Assembly: GCA_948567375.1 (NCBI GenBank)
Contig: OX419755.1
Location: 56,989,945-57,053,944, forward strand
From: Lunularia cruciata
Lineage: Eukaryota; Streptophyta; Marchantiopsida; Lunulariales; Lunulariaceae
DNA: 64,000 nucleotides
Reading direction: 5' to 3'
Part shown: piece by piece, positions 22,751-33,003 of the stretch
How the letters are laid out: every line of letters begins with the position of its first letter
Numbering within the stretch: position 1 is the stretch's first letter
Translations under genes and position numbers: made by a program
Notes under the pieces: model-generated
The model's database searches: none
What the model saw: the letters and a program-made list of their open reading frames with translations, nothing else
Told to the model about the DNA's origin: nothing

Positions 22751-23329
22751 AATTGGTGTATCACTAGTTAGCTCAATCTATTTACTAGATCCTTTTAGAG
22801 CACCTAAATCCTTCATACAGAAGGAAAAACAACTCATATATCTCCTTAAGAACCTCCAAACTCTCTGTCTTTCTCCTTTTGTAAGCATGATCCAAGATCT
22901 GGCTCCCAAGTATCCTTTGTAACTGCTATAGGAGTGGAAGATGTATTGACTAGCTATTAAATTGGACCCTTGGGAGCAGTAGTTTCATGCTCCCAAGCGC
23001 TAGAAATCCCAACCTCATTGTGAAAAACTACTTCCAATCTGGCTGCAAGCTCCATACATCCTCTAGCTGCATCCCAAGTAGACCAAGGATGTAATCCAAG
23101 TAGCCCATGCTCACCTGGATAGACTCATCCAAGTAGACCACTCTCCCTAGTAGCCACTGGCTATGTCCCAAGAATACCATGCCCACTTGGTCCATCACCC
23201 TCAACATGTGCTTGAATTGTCTCAATAGGCACAAAGCTCACAAGTGTCCGAGTGGTGATGCTTATCAAGTGCATCATATGCTACTCTACCAAACCAAGAC
23301 TCACAATTGAAGTCAAATAGCTTAGGTCC
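22751..23329 (-). pseudogene. Copy A spacer between methyltransferase and reverse transcriptase
   Basis: It corresponds to 30240-30880 of copy C. The minus-strand stretch 23028-23234 in another frame mirrors the nucleotide repeat seen there. No catalytic motif recognised. It is linker-like and varies between copies. Confidence 0.5.
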
Positions 23330-24290
23330 ATAGCTTGATCTAACACCTAATGCTTGGATGCCTCTAACACTATTGGAACAATGGTAATATTGATGCAAAA
23401 ACCCATTGTCCGCTCTCTCTTAGAGACGTTGGGCTCCACCAACTGTTGTAACTATGAGTCCCAAACCAGTCCATGACCTCCCTCCCAAAAAGCATGGGAG
23501 TTTGGGAAACTCAGAAGGTATGAAACACGGCTTTGGGCTGTCCAACTAGGTTCACCATTGTCATAGGTGACCTATCAGCTACTACCACCATCTAAGACTA
23601 ACGCCTAACATCCAAGATGTCATCAACAATGATGTAGTCTAGTCATTGAATTGCATCATAAGTGCATTGTAGAACCTCTTTGGGTAAGAGGTTCATCCAC
23701 CAAAGATGAAGGCAATGAGCCTGTGATCTCACTCTGGCTACATCTAACAACACAGCATGTCCATCCAAGAATGGACCTGATGCATACTTACCACCACTCG
23801 GGTGCAAGAATCACCCATCAAAGAGATGTTTTCCAAATGTAAGCTGGAGAAATAGATTGATGAATTTAGAAATATCATAGTATTCATAACATCTCCCAAA
23901 ACACACAAGAATAGAGATCCTAAAGACCCAAACCTCAGCCAATATGTGTATGTCTCTAACATGGCCATCCAAAAATCATCAAATGAACAGGTCCATATCT
24001 CTCTAGATCATGCACCACCATCAAGGAAATGTTTGTTGGTAGGTCTTTTAGATACTACTAACATTGGTAATAACTCAAGATACCAATAGGCCAAGTGTGC
24101 CACATGATGGAAAGAGATTCACCTAGCAATCTCATCTCTCTCCACATACAAGTACCTTTATACTCATATACTTGCCTGTAATACCGCAGCTAGTTTAGTG
24201 CTAATCCCACCAAACAACTCCAATAGACATACTCCCTCTATTGGATACTACCAAGCAATGAGTGTCATATTCAGAGGTGTCAAGGTAATC
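23330..24290 (-). pseudogene. Copy A cytosine-C5 DNA methyltransferase domain
   Basis: Minus-strand motifs in order: motif I LLELFGGISTKLAAVLQ (about 24180-24226), the acidic YLYVERDE segment, motif IV with GWPC (near 23959-23970), and a motif VI-like LENISLMGDS with Glu-Asn (23825-23836), then LDYIIVDDILDV and VADRSP near the C-terminus. Order I-IV-VI is the canonical arrangement. Copy A keeps Glu-Asn at motif VI where copy C has Glu-Ser, and GG in motif I where copy C has SR, so it is nearer the enzyme consensus although its frame is broken more often (a 1-base loss just before motif VI, several stops). Confidence 0.8.
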
Positions 24291-24737
24291 AACCCTGGAG
24301 GCTCATCCTCACATTAGTTGCCTAGTGGTACAAAGGCTCCACTCCAAGCCTATTGCACCAACTAATATGCATGTTGTTACAATGCCTCCTCTAAACTCCA
24401 CAATGGAACATCCAAGGTGGATGGAATGATCCCACTCATATTCCAAATCCAAGTGATCTCCTTTGGTACTGGAGTATCCTTTGCATGGGCATTCCTTTCC
24501 AATAAATTACCAGGCCAAGTAACAAAACCACTCAAAGTTGAAACTAAAGCCGCTATGGTCTTGGACTATAGTGAGCCAAGATTGCCATTGATAAAGCGTA
24601 CTTGTAGGTGACATGCTCGTCCCTCACTAGACTGCCAACCTGGTCTATAGGAGGTTGTCTCCTCCCAATAGTCAATACTAAAACCCATGGTGTACAACAC
24701 TGCTCCCCCAATTAACACATCATATGACTAAACTATG
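24291..24737 (-). pseudogene. Copy A protease C-terminus and region before the methyltransferase
   Basis: The nucleotide sequence matches 28855-29330 of copy C in reverse complement (for example CCCATGGTGTACAAC with its upstream CAATAGTC block). It ends at ACTAAACTATG, where copy C's LTR starts. Decayed. Confidence 0.7.
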
Positions 24738-26063
24738 TGTCACGCCATTTGTAGTGCCGCATCTAGATGCTTGGACACTGGAGTTCTAGTGATAGTAGTT
24801 TGAGTTATTTCAGTAGTTTCTCAGAGACTACTTTCCGACGGTCAGATTTTGTGTTCGGGGTACTGACTTCATGGTGGGGCCCACTGTCACTTTGCACCGT
24901 TTGGACCATTGAGTGTGCCGTCAGCGGGGCCGTTAGGGTTTTAGAGCTAGCTCGAGTCTAGGGGGTATAGTTTTGAAGTGAGCTCTAGAGAGCTCACTTC
25001 TCTGATGTTGAGCCTTCGAGTTCCTGGCTATGGTGGACAGAGGCCGGCGAGCGTCACCTGGATTCTCTATGCTTGAGTGGGTGTGGCTTGACTATAATAG
25101 GTGCCCAGTTGTTGGCAGTTTATAGAGTGACAGATCAAGTACTGATATGAGTTGTGTTGAGTTGAGAGTGGTAAGCAATCTGATTACATCAAAGAAGTGA
25201 AGTCAGGGGGAAATTGGGTGCAAGAACTGTGAATGTTGGTGGTATCTCCAAGCTCGGTGGATCGTTGGTAGCTTGATTCAAGTTTAGTGTTTCCCTAGTG
25301 TGCAGAAGCTCAATCGATTGATGCAAATTTGGCAGTTAGGCAGTCGATGTGCGGAAGCGCTGGCCAAATTTTGAGCAAAGAAAGAGCAAATTTTGAGCAA
25401 TGGTTGTCATTTTGAGCTCAAGAGGTGAAGGCAGGACCAATTTGGTGCGAGTTGGGCTCAAAAAGTCAAATTGAAAGTGGAGTTGGGAAGCTCTTCTCAT
25501 GAATTTATGATTTGGAAAAACCCGTGTTGTCAATTTGGCTCGAGTGGAAAGTTAGCGGGGGATTTGGCGGACAGCCAACTTTAGGGTTTACGTCAGATTT
25601 TGGCCAGATTTGGAGGAGTTTTGCTAGTTTAGAGGACTTTCACATATTTGGAGAAGTTTTGCCAATTTTAGAGGAGGTTTGAAGTGGCAACAAGAAAGGT
25701 CTCATTTGGGAATTTAGAGGCTTCGAGGCATAGGGCTATGGGCTATGAGAGGCTACGAAGGCCTAGAAGGGCCAGCAAGCCAGCTTGCTGGCGTGAGGCT
25801 AGCTAGTTTAGAGTAGATCTTGGTCATTGGTTGGAAAAATCTACCTTTCCTGCTAGATTATGCGTAATAGGGTTTGACACCTAGATCTCTTGTTCCTAGA
25901 CTGGTGCCCTAGCCAATTGGTCCACCCTCACTTGTTGTCATAGTGAATGTGCCATTGTTATCTATACACATGTAGCTTTGGCTAGGAGAGGCAGTTTGAT
26001 CCCATTCTTGGTAACCCTGGTAGCTTAAGACTTAGATACAAATTGTTCTTATGTCAAATGCCA
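24738..26063 (+). repeat. 5' LTR of copy C (about 1.3 kb)
   Basis: It starts TGTCACGCCATTTGTAG and probably ends AAATGCCA just before a primer-site-like sequence. The first 450 bp or so match the LTR core of copies A and B, sharing GCTTGGACA and GTGAGCTC/GAGCTCACTTCTC blocks. The rest does not match them, so copy C belongs to a different subfamily. A TATA-like TATAATAGG is near 25094. The right boundary is inferred, because no second LTR survives. Confidence 0.6.
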
Positions 26064-26065
26064 AA

Positions 26066-26076
26066 TGGTGGCAGAG
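26066..26076 (+). other. Primer-binding-site-like sequence of copy C
   Basis: TGGTGGCAGAG three bases after the presumed LTR end resembles the initiator-Met site TGGTATCAGAG with two changes. Confidence 0.5.
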
Positions 26077-26380
26077 TCAGTCCCGTGTTGTGTTATGAGA
26101 TGGAGGGTTTTTGTTTAGATTTCTTATGATTGGACCCCCTCCATTCTCAGCTTCCTGTTTGTGCACCACATTTGTGTGAGGTGTCATGACTTTTGAGCGT
26201 TGGTGCTCTGGTGTGCTCTCGGTGGTGAGGCTGGAGTGATGACCAGTCAGACTACCTTTGTTTCTCTCCGGTGAGGTAGGAAGTGATAACCTGTAGACCA
26301 TGAGAGTGCATGTTATGATGGTAGGTTATAGGTTGCACTTTCCCCTAGTGTAGTTATCTCGGTTAGAGTTACATTAGTGG

Positions 26381-28166
26381 GTGGTGTTGGCACTTGGTGA
26401 GGCACTTGCGGTTGCGACTTGCGGTTACAGTTGGTGGTTTGGGTTTGTTGTTGCAATTACTTTGTCACGACGGAGTTCTTTGGAGATTCTAGAGGAGTTA
26501 GCCCTGAAGTATGCAATGGGTTTACTCGGAGTGGTGCTCGGTATCAACCTGTATCTCAGGTCCCAATGAGGGAGGAGATTGACTCTGAGTTGGAGTTTGA
26601 CACAAGAGCTGATTCAGTTGAGAGTGCACTTGGTATGTCCGCACCATTGTTGTGGGACATGGACAAGATTTATGGGGCCTCCAAAGGCCCTAGGCGTTAC
26701 TCTAGTACAATGGGTACCATTGAGTTGGATGACTTCATCTAGGAGTTTGACAGTTGGTGTGATCTACAGCAGATGCGGAACCCGACTTTGTTCACACCCT
26801 TCATGGCATGGAAGGGGTTGTTTAAGCATCTGGAGGGTCCGCCGATGGATGACTACCATGAGTTCAGGAGAGCTCATTTGGAGGAGATTGAGTTATCGAG
26901 ACAGTATTGGTCTCCACACTATGTCTCCATCACTTCAGGTTCAGTGGCCAGGAGTAGATCGGCTGTACCTACGAGTTCTAGCTCGAGTATTGTGGGTAGA
27001 GCTAGTGGAGGTGCACTAGCTGGAGATAGTGCTACTACGAGTGGAGGTACCACTGCAAGAGGTGATTTGGTATCGGGGTTTAACCCCATGGTGGAGTTCT
27101 TCCTGTGTTTGAGGCAGAACATAAGGGAGTGCGGACTGACAAGCTGAGGAGCTTGCAAGAGTTCCAGCAAAAGGCTGGAGAGAGCCTATGCAAGGCATAC
27201 ACTCGCATGAGGCGGCTGATCAGTTTCACTCAAGGAGTTACTGAGGCCCAAGCAGTCCAGTTTTGGTATGGGATACTAGACAGGGAGTTGCAACATAGAG
27301 TTCGTGATGTTACGTTGTTGCAGGCTACTTCGCCCACTTTGGCAGTAGTCTTTGGTTTGGCTGAGCATATTGAGCTCAATATAATGGAGGAGAGAGAGGT
27401 GACATCTGGATTTGGTAGGGAGACTTCATCCACGGCTGTGACTTTTTCTAGAGTGCAGTAGAGTGCACCACGCTCAGTTGGTTTTTGAGGATAGGGTAGA
27501 CAGCCTAGATCCTATGGAGCGAGTGGAGGGCCTAGTGGAGTTAGACCCTTACTCTTATTTTCGGGTCAGCAGCAGCCAATGAGTGGTGGTGTTGCTTGTT
27601 GGACTTGTGGTGGACCTCACCATAAGAGAGAGTGTAATCAGGGCAGCAGACTTGATACCTTTGGTGCATCACAGCCAGCACAAAGGCAATGTGAGCATTG
27701 CCACAAATTTGGCCACACTAGTGACCGGTGTTTTGACCTACACTCGGAGTTACGAAGTGGTAGGGCTGCTATGGCAGGTAGTAGAGGAGCTCCAGTTCAT
27801 GGAGGACGAGGTGGTAGAGGTGGTGGTAGAGGATCTACACCTAGTAGGGGTGCAGTACCTGCCCTTACTTCTGACACAGCTATGGCTACTCGGATTGAGC
27901 AGTTGGAGCAGAGATTGGCTAGTATAGCTATTGCTCAGAGGAGATCAGATTCGGGTGCTGAGGCTTCCACCTCATATGTTGGTGATAGAGATGCTTTGGA
28001 CTTCATGTGCAGAGCAGCACAGGTGGATGCATCTGTAGTAGTGACTAGGAGTGTTGTACATGCTCCAGAGCCTAGAGGAGCATTAGTGGAGTTGGACCCA
28101 CAGAGAAGAGAGGTTGGGAGACAGGTCAGACTTCCCCAGTCTTTCACGCTATCTGAGGCATTGTAG
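26381..28166 (+). pseudogene. gag: Copy C gag with two CCHC zinc knuckles
   Basis: The N-terminal part (26419-27060) is low-conservation, with an acidic stretch and a Ser/Gly/Ala/Thr-rich linker. After a frame change near 27100 comes the Retrotrans_gag domain: LRSLQEFQQKAGESLCKAYT, TRMRRLISFTQGV and QFWYGILDRELQHRV. Two zinc knuckles follow, CWTCGGPHHKREC (27597-27635) and CEHCHKFGHTSDRC (27690-27731), both with full C-x2-C-x4-H-x4-C spacing. Then a Gly/Arg-rich segment (GGRGGRGGGRGSTPS), often RNA-binding, and a short helix. A stop at 27459-27461 and one at 28164-28166 interrupt the frame. Confidence 0.85.
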
Positions 28167-28835
28167 ATGACATCCATGGTTCCTAGACGTCCTAGTGCAG
28201 GTTTAGTAGGTGGTGATGGAGTACATGATGGACTACTTGCTAGTCAGTCACCTGCTACTACAGAGATTGAGTCTAGCATGATGTTGGGGGCGGCTCAGCT
28301 GATTATGCAGTGTCCTCTGTTTTTAGCCAGTGACATGTTTACATTGGGAGTTGACCCAGCTCCAGTGTTTTGGTTGGCTGCCACGTTGTGTGAGAGTAGG
28401 GGTGGTGCAGTTCCTACTACTAAAGCAGAGGTGGTTGGTAGTGGAGCTAACTTGGTTGAGGAGCATGGGATCCGTTCAGCAACCAGTGGTTTATGGCAGG
28501 TAGCAGTGGCTAGATTGGAGGAGTTGCTAGCTAGACCGGCCTTTGAGAGAGTGCGGTTTACACTTGGTGTTGTCCTATTGGATAACCAGAGGGGGATTTT
28601 TTGTTTGGTGGGACCTTTAGGGAAGGTTTATACACCACAAAGAGTCTTGTTAGACTCTGGTGCGCAGCCCCTTATGTTGGGGAAGGTTACAATTGTCGGT
28701 CTGGAGTTACAGAAGACCGATGTGGAGAGGTATCTATTTCAGATCCAGACATCTTAAGGTGGTGGTTCGACACAGTACATCACATGTGGGGAGCTTGTTG
28801 TCCAGGTTTAGCCTGGTCATCCGACTGATAGCTCG
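28167..28835 (+). pseudogene. Copy C retropepsin (protease)
   Basis: The active-site triad is intact: VLLDSGAQPLMLG, with Asp-Ser-Gly at 28653-28661, followed by the strand VTIVGLELQKTDVERYLFQI. The protein before it (28167-28600) is a low-conservation linker. A stop at 28755-28757 and one near 28800 break the frame. The family's C-terminal segment (YDGLVGGVVLYPMGFRIDYW) continues at 28876-28935. Confidence 0.8.
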
Positions 28836-29315
28836 GTGGTGAGAGCTCAGGCTATTGCGACCATAGCTGAGTCATATGATGGGCTAGTTGGGGGAGTAGT
28901 GTTATACCCCATGGGTTTCAGGATTGACTATTGGGAGGAGACAGCCTCTTATAGACCTGGTTGGCAGTCTGGTGAGGGATGGGTATGTTGTCTACTAGTA
29001 CGCTTCAATAGTGGCAGTCTTGGCTCACTACAGTCCCGGACCATGGCAGCATCAGTTTTAGCTTTCAGTGGTGCAGTTACTTGGCCTGGTGACTTTTTGG
29101 AGGAGAATGCCCATGCAGAGGATACTCCAGTACCAGAGGAGATCACTCGGCTTTGGAGTACAAGTGGGATTGTTCCATCCACCTTGGATGTTCCATTGTG
29201 GAGTTCAAAGGAGGCATTGCAGCAACATGCAGATCAGTTGGTGCAACAAGCTTGGAGTGGAGCCTTTGTACCATCAAGAGATGAGTGTGAGGATTAGCCT
29301 CCAAAGGCAATTGCT
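28836..29315 (+). pseudogene. Copy C region between protease and methyltransferase
   Basis: It opens with the protease C-terminal segment (LVGGVVLYPMG), then YRPGWQSGEGW and about 100 residues of unknown role: an Ala/Gly stretch, acidic EENAHAEDTPVPEEITRLW, and KEALQQHADQLVQQAW. The last may be a helical linker leading into the methyltransferase. One stop (29295-29297) falls before it. Confidence 0.6.
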
Positions 29316-30250
29316 TTGACACCTCTGGATACCACACTCATTGCTTGGCAGTATCCAATAGAAGGGATATGCTTATTGGAGTTGTTTAGTAGGATCAGCA
29401 CCAGACTAGCTGCGGTGTTACAGGTGGGTATCCGAGTACAGAGGTACTTGTATGTAGAGAGAGATGAGACTGCTAGGCGAGTCTTTCTACATCATGTGGC
29501 ACACTTGGCCTATCAGTATCCCGAGTTATTACCAATGTCCGCAATCAGAGGTTACCAAAAGGCCCTACCAGGAGACATTTCCTTACTGGGGGCGCATGAC
29601 CTAGAGAGACATGGACCTATTCACTTGGTGATTTTTGGATGGCCATGTCAGGGACATACACGTGCTGGTAGAGGATTAGGTCTTTAGGATCCTCATTCTG
29701 GTGTGTTTTGGGAGATGTTACGGATACTACGACATCTCTAAGTTCATCAGTCTGTTTCTCCAGCTTACCTTTTGGAGAGCATTCCTTTGATGGGTGATTC
29801 TCGCACTAGAGTGGTGGCAAGTACACATTAGGTCCATTCTTGGATGGGACTTGTTGTATTGTTAGATGCAGCCAGAGTGGGATCATGGGCTCATTGTCTT
29901 CATCTTTGGTGGACGAATCTCTCACCCAGAGAGGTTCTACAGCGTGCTTATGATGGGATTCAACGACTGGACTACATTCTTGTTGATGATATCTTGGATG
30001 TTGGGCGTCAGTCTCAAACAGTGGTAGTGGCTGATAGGTCACCTGTGGTAGTGGTGAACCTAGTTGGATAGCCTAGAGCTGCATTTCCCACACTCATGAG
30101 TTTCCCAAGCTCTCATGCTTTTCAAGAGGGAGTACTTGGACTTGTTTGGGACTCACAGTTACAGCAGTTGGTGGAGCCCAACGCTGAGATGAGAGAGCGG
30201 GCGATGGGTTTTGCACCGATATTACCGCTATTCCAGCAGTGTCAGAGCCA
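29316..30250 (+). pseudogene. Copy C cytosine-C5 DNA methyltransferase domain
   Basis: The domain sits in the pol polyprotein between protease and reverse transcriptase. Motif I: LLELFSRISTRLAAVLQ (29373 on), with the Gly pair of the SAM loop changed to Ser-Arg in this copy. Motif II: YLYVERDETARR, the acidic ribose-binding position. Motif IV: GWPCQGHTRAGRG (29637 on), with the catalytic Pro-Cys at 29643-29648. Motif VI-like: LLESIPLMGDS (Glu at 29775), where DNMT3-type enzymes have ENV. The C-terminus has MRERAMGFAP (about 30190-30225), resembling the ERIFGFP region of DNMT3. Order I-IV-VI is canonical, unlike the rearranged plant DRM enzymes. Stops at 29685, near 29740, at 29837 and 30069, and a frame change near 30235 make this copy inactive. 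These enzymes move a methyl group from SAM to cytosine C5. Confidence 0.85.
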
Positions 30251-30880
30251 TCCAGGCGTCAAGTGTTAGGTCAAGCTATGGACCTGAATTGTTTGACCTG
30301 GATTGTGAGCCTTGGCTTGGTAGAGCAGCATAGGATGCACTTGATAGGCATCACCACTTGGACACTTGTGAGCCATGTGCCTATCGAGACGATTCAAGCA
30401 CATGCTGGGGGCGATGGACCGAGTGGACATGGTATTCTTGGGACACATCCAGTAGCTACTAGGGAGAGTGGTCTACTTGGAGTCCATCCAGGTGAGCATG
30501 GGCTACTTGGACTACACCCTTGGTCCACATGGGATGCAACTAGAGGACGTGTGGAGCTTGCAGCCAGAGTGGAGGGAGTTTTTCACACAGAGGTTGGGAC
30601 CTCTAGTGGTCGGGAGCATGATACTATTGCTCCCAAGGGCCCAGTGTAGCAGTCAGTCAGTACGTCTTCCACTCCTACTATAGTTACAGAGAATACTTGG
30701 GAGCCAGATCTTGGACCCAAGCTTATTGGAGAGGAAAGACGGAGAGTTTGGAGGTTCTTGAGGAGTCACACAAGTTGTTTTTCCTTCAGTATGAAGGATT
30801 TGGGTGCTCTGAAGGGACCTGGTATACGGATTGATCTGACTAGCGACACACCAATTTTCCGACGTCCTTATTGATATAGT
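30251..30880 (+). pseudogene. Copy C spacer between methyltransferase and reverse transcriptase
   Basis: About 135 codons (30239-30649) without a known domain. It includes a short repeated motif: GHGILGTHP, SGLLGVHP and HGLLGLHP. It ends in Ser/Thr-rich sequence before the WEPDLGPKLIGEE segment that leads into reverse transcriptase. Reading continues in frame 2, different from the methyltransferase. Confidence 0.55.
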
Positions 30881-31690
30881 GAGATGGAGAGGACATTGAT
30901 TAAGAGCCGGAGTAGTGACCTTTTTGAGGCTGGTTTGGTGGAGATTTCACATGGAGAGTATGCATCAGCGATAGTAATGCCAACCAAGAAGGATATGCAT
31001 GGCAACTATACAGATAGGTGGATGTGTGGAGATTACCATCCTATCAACCAACAGACCAGGTCTGATCGGTATGCCATGCCTACATCGGAGGAGATTTTTG
31101 ATACAATTGGGCATGCAAAGGTCTTCAGTACTTTGGATCTTCAAGCGGGATATCATCAATTGCCAATCAGAGAGGAGGATAAGTCCAAGATAGCATTCTG
31201 GGCTATTGCTCCTCACGGCAAGGATGTGTTATATCAATGGAGGTTCTTACCATTTGGGTTAAAGAACACTCTTGCCTAGTTCCAGAGGGTCATGGATAGG
31301 ATCCTAGCTGGATTGGATTTTGCTTGGTGCTATATTGATGACATTTTGGTTTATAGCACTACTATGGAGGAGCATGAGAGACAATTGTTGGAGGTGTTTG
31401 AGAGGTTGAGATCTCATGGACTCAAATTACATCCTAAGAAGTGTAGGTTCTTCCACGAGCAAGTTGAGTATTTGGGTCACACTATCTACCCCGGAGGACT
31501 TGGTGTCCAGTAGACCAAGGTGGATGCTATTGCGCGTATTCCTCAGCCTACAGATGTGAGCAGAGTGTGAGCATTCCTTGGGTTGGCGAACTTCTATCAC
31601 CGCTATGTTAGAGGATTTAGTGCCATTGCGAAAGCCTTGATAAAGCTGACCAAGCTTACACATGAGTGGTGTTGGAGAGATGAGCAGGAA
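30881..31690 (+). pseudogene. Copy C reverse transcriptase
   Basis: Ty3/gypsy-type reverse transcriptase. Blocks: LFEAGLVEISHGEYASAIVM, PTKKDMHGNYTDRWMCGDYH, VFSTLDLQAGYHQLPIREED, FLPFGLKNTLA and the catalytic YIDDI (31331-31345), then LHPKKCRFFHEQVEYLGHTI. Three single stops (after NTLA, after LGVQ and after DVSRV) interrupt an otherwise open frame, and the frame changes near 31690. Confidence 0.9.
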
Positions 31691-31955
31691 AGAGCGTGGA
31701 GAGGTTGACATCTGCTCCTATTTTGAGGAGACCGATCAGGGGACGACCATTTCAGGTTCACACTGATTGGAGTATGTTGGGGCTTGGAGCGGTGCTCACC
31801 CAGCATGATGATGAGGAGAAGGAGTTTGTGGTGGCCTATGCTAGTCGCTCCAACAATTCAGCGGAGGTGAAGTATAGTTCATATGAGGGAGAGTGCTTGG
31901 CAGCAGTTTGGGCAGTAGTACATTTCCGATATTACCTATTTGGTAACCCTTTCAC
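31691..31955 (+). pseudogene. Copy C RNase H (truncated)
   Basis: Reads ERLTSAPILRRPIRGRPFQV, HTDWSMLGLGAVLTQHDDEE and YASRSNNSAEVKYSSYEGE, ending FRYYLFGNPFT at 31955. The first catalytic Asp and the Glu (SSYEGECLA) are present. Past 31955 the sequence is copia, so the rest of RNase H, the integrase and the PHD finger were lost. Confidence 0.85.
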
Positions 31956-33003
31956 TAAGCACCTCGTCAATGGACCAAGAGGTTTGATGAGTTTATGCAT
32001 GCTCAGGGTTTCAATAGGAGCTTATTTGATCCTTGTGTGTACATGAAACCGGTGAGTAATAAGACCTTTGCTTTTATTATTCTTGTGATGTATGTGGATG
32101 ACATGTTGATAGTTGCCAAAGAAAGATCTGAGGTAAACAAGCTCAAGGCGCCCTTAAGTTTGGAGTTCAAGATGAAGGATCTAGGGTTGGCCACAAGGTA
32201 CTTACTAGGTTCAACATGGAGAACTGTAAACCAGTAAGTACTCCTCTAGCTCCTCATTTCAAGCTTTCAACGGCATGTTGTCATATTGATGTCGTGGAGA
32301 AGGGTCTGATGGCTGACATTCCTTATGAGAAGGCTATTGGGAGTCTTATGTACTTGCTCGATGACTTGCACTAGACCTGATCTTGCCCTAGCAATGGGTA
32401 AGGTGTGAAAGTATATGTCAAATCTAGGAAGGACACATTGGGAAGCAATTAAGTGGATTCTTAGGTATTTGAAAGGTACATTAGACTATGGGCTCTTATT
32501 TGATAGAAGATCAATGAATGTTGAATCACTAGATGGGTATGTAGATGCTGAATAATGATAAGATCTAGACAAGTGTAGGTTAATAACAGGGTATGTATTC
32601 ATACTTGGTGGTGGGTGCATTAGTTGGAGATCTACCTTGCAAATGTGTGTTGCATAGTCTACTACAGAAGTAGAGTATGTGGCAGTAGTAGAAGCAGAAA
32701 AAGGAGGCAATTTGGTTGGATAGACTTGTGGTTGAGATGGGGCTAATGCATGGTAATGTAATGCTTCATTGTGATAGTCAAAGTGCTTTACACCTAGCTG
32801 AAAATCAGGTGATGGACAGTAGAGTTAAGCATATAAACATTAGATACTACTTTCTTAGGCAAGTTGTGTCTGAGAAAATGTTTGATCTAGTCAAGATTGA
32901 TGGTAAGCTCAACCCAGCTGATGCCTTTACCAAAGTCATACCTTTAGAAAGTTTCTCTATGCATCGTGCTACCTTGCAGGTTGTGCAAGTGGAGCATGAG
33001 TAG
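31956..33003 (+). pseudogene. copia-1 reverse transcriptase and RNase H
   Basis: Reverse transcriptase starts mid-domain, APRQWTKRFDEFMHAQGFN, with CVYMK, the catalytic YVDDMLIVAKE and FKMKDLG. The following QIDYAEKIL-like region is deleted, and PYEKAIGSLMYL (near 32320) leads to RNase H. The last block, 32716-33003, reads VMLHCDSQSALHLAENQVMD, RVKHINIRYYFLR and NPADAFTKVIP, the copia RNase H C-terminus. Several stops and shifts occur between. Confidence 0.88.

Larger units (their letters stand above)
9927..24737 (-). mobile_element. Methyltransferase/PHD Ty3-gypsy element, copy A (interrupted, 5' truncated)
   Basis: In minus-strand order: protease C-terminus (24300-24737), DNA methyltransferase (about 23330-24290), reverse transcriptase (22079-22750), then after an insertion RNase H (13555-13917), integrase and PHD finger (11958-13060) and the 3' LTR (9927-11788). 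The 14152-22073 interruption falls inside the reverse transcriptase/RNase H connection. Sequence on the two sides (GGAATACAC and GCAATAACC) joins into the continuous sequence seen in copies B and C. Gag, the protease N-terminus and the 5' LTR are absent, because the element stops at 24737 where copy C begins head to head. It lies inside copia-1 gag. Confidence 0.8.
24738..31955 (+). mobile_element. Methyltransferase Ty3-gypsy element, copy C (3' truncated)
   Basis: Plus-strand order: LTR (24738-26063), PBS-like site, gag with two zinc knuckles, protease, DNA methyltransferase, spacer, reverse transcriptase, RNase H. It breaks off at 31955 inside RNase H and joins copia-1 reverse transcriptase. 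Integrase, PHD finger and 3' LTR are missing. Coding from about 27105 to 30250 stays in one frame apart from single stops, so this is the least damaged copy of the methyltransferase part. Confidence 0.85.

Noticed and set aside
28949-29182. Minus-strand open frame opposite the copy C protease-methyltransferase linker (also 24417-24611 opposite copy A)
   Set aside because: It is the antisense shadow of the conserved sense frame; similarity between the two shadows only reflects homology of the elements.
29316-30250. The methyltransferase as a host DRM gene fragment picked up recently
   Set aside because: Plant DRM has its catalytic motifs rearranged (VI-X before I-V). Here motif I precedes IV and VI, and the domain is present in two copies at the same place in pol.
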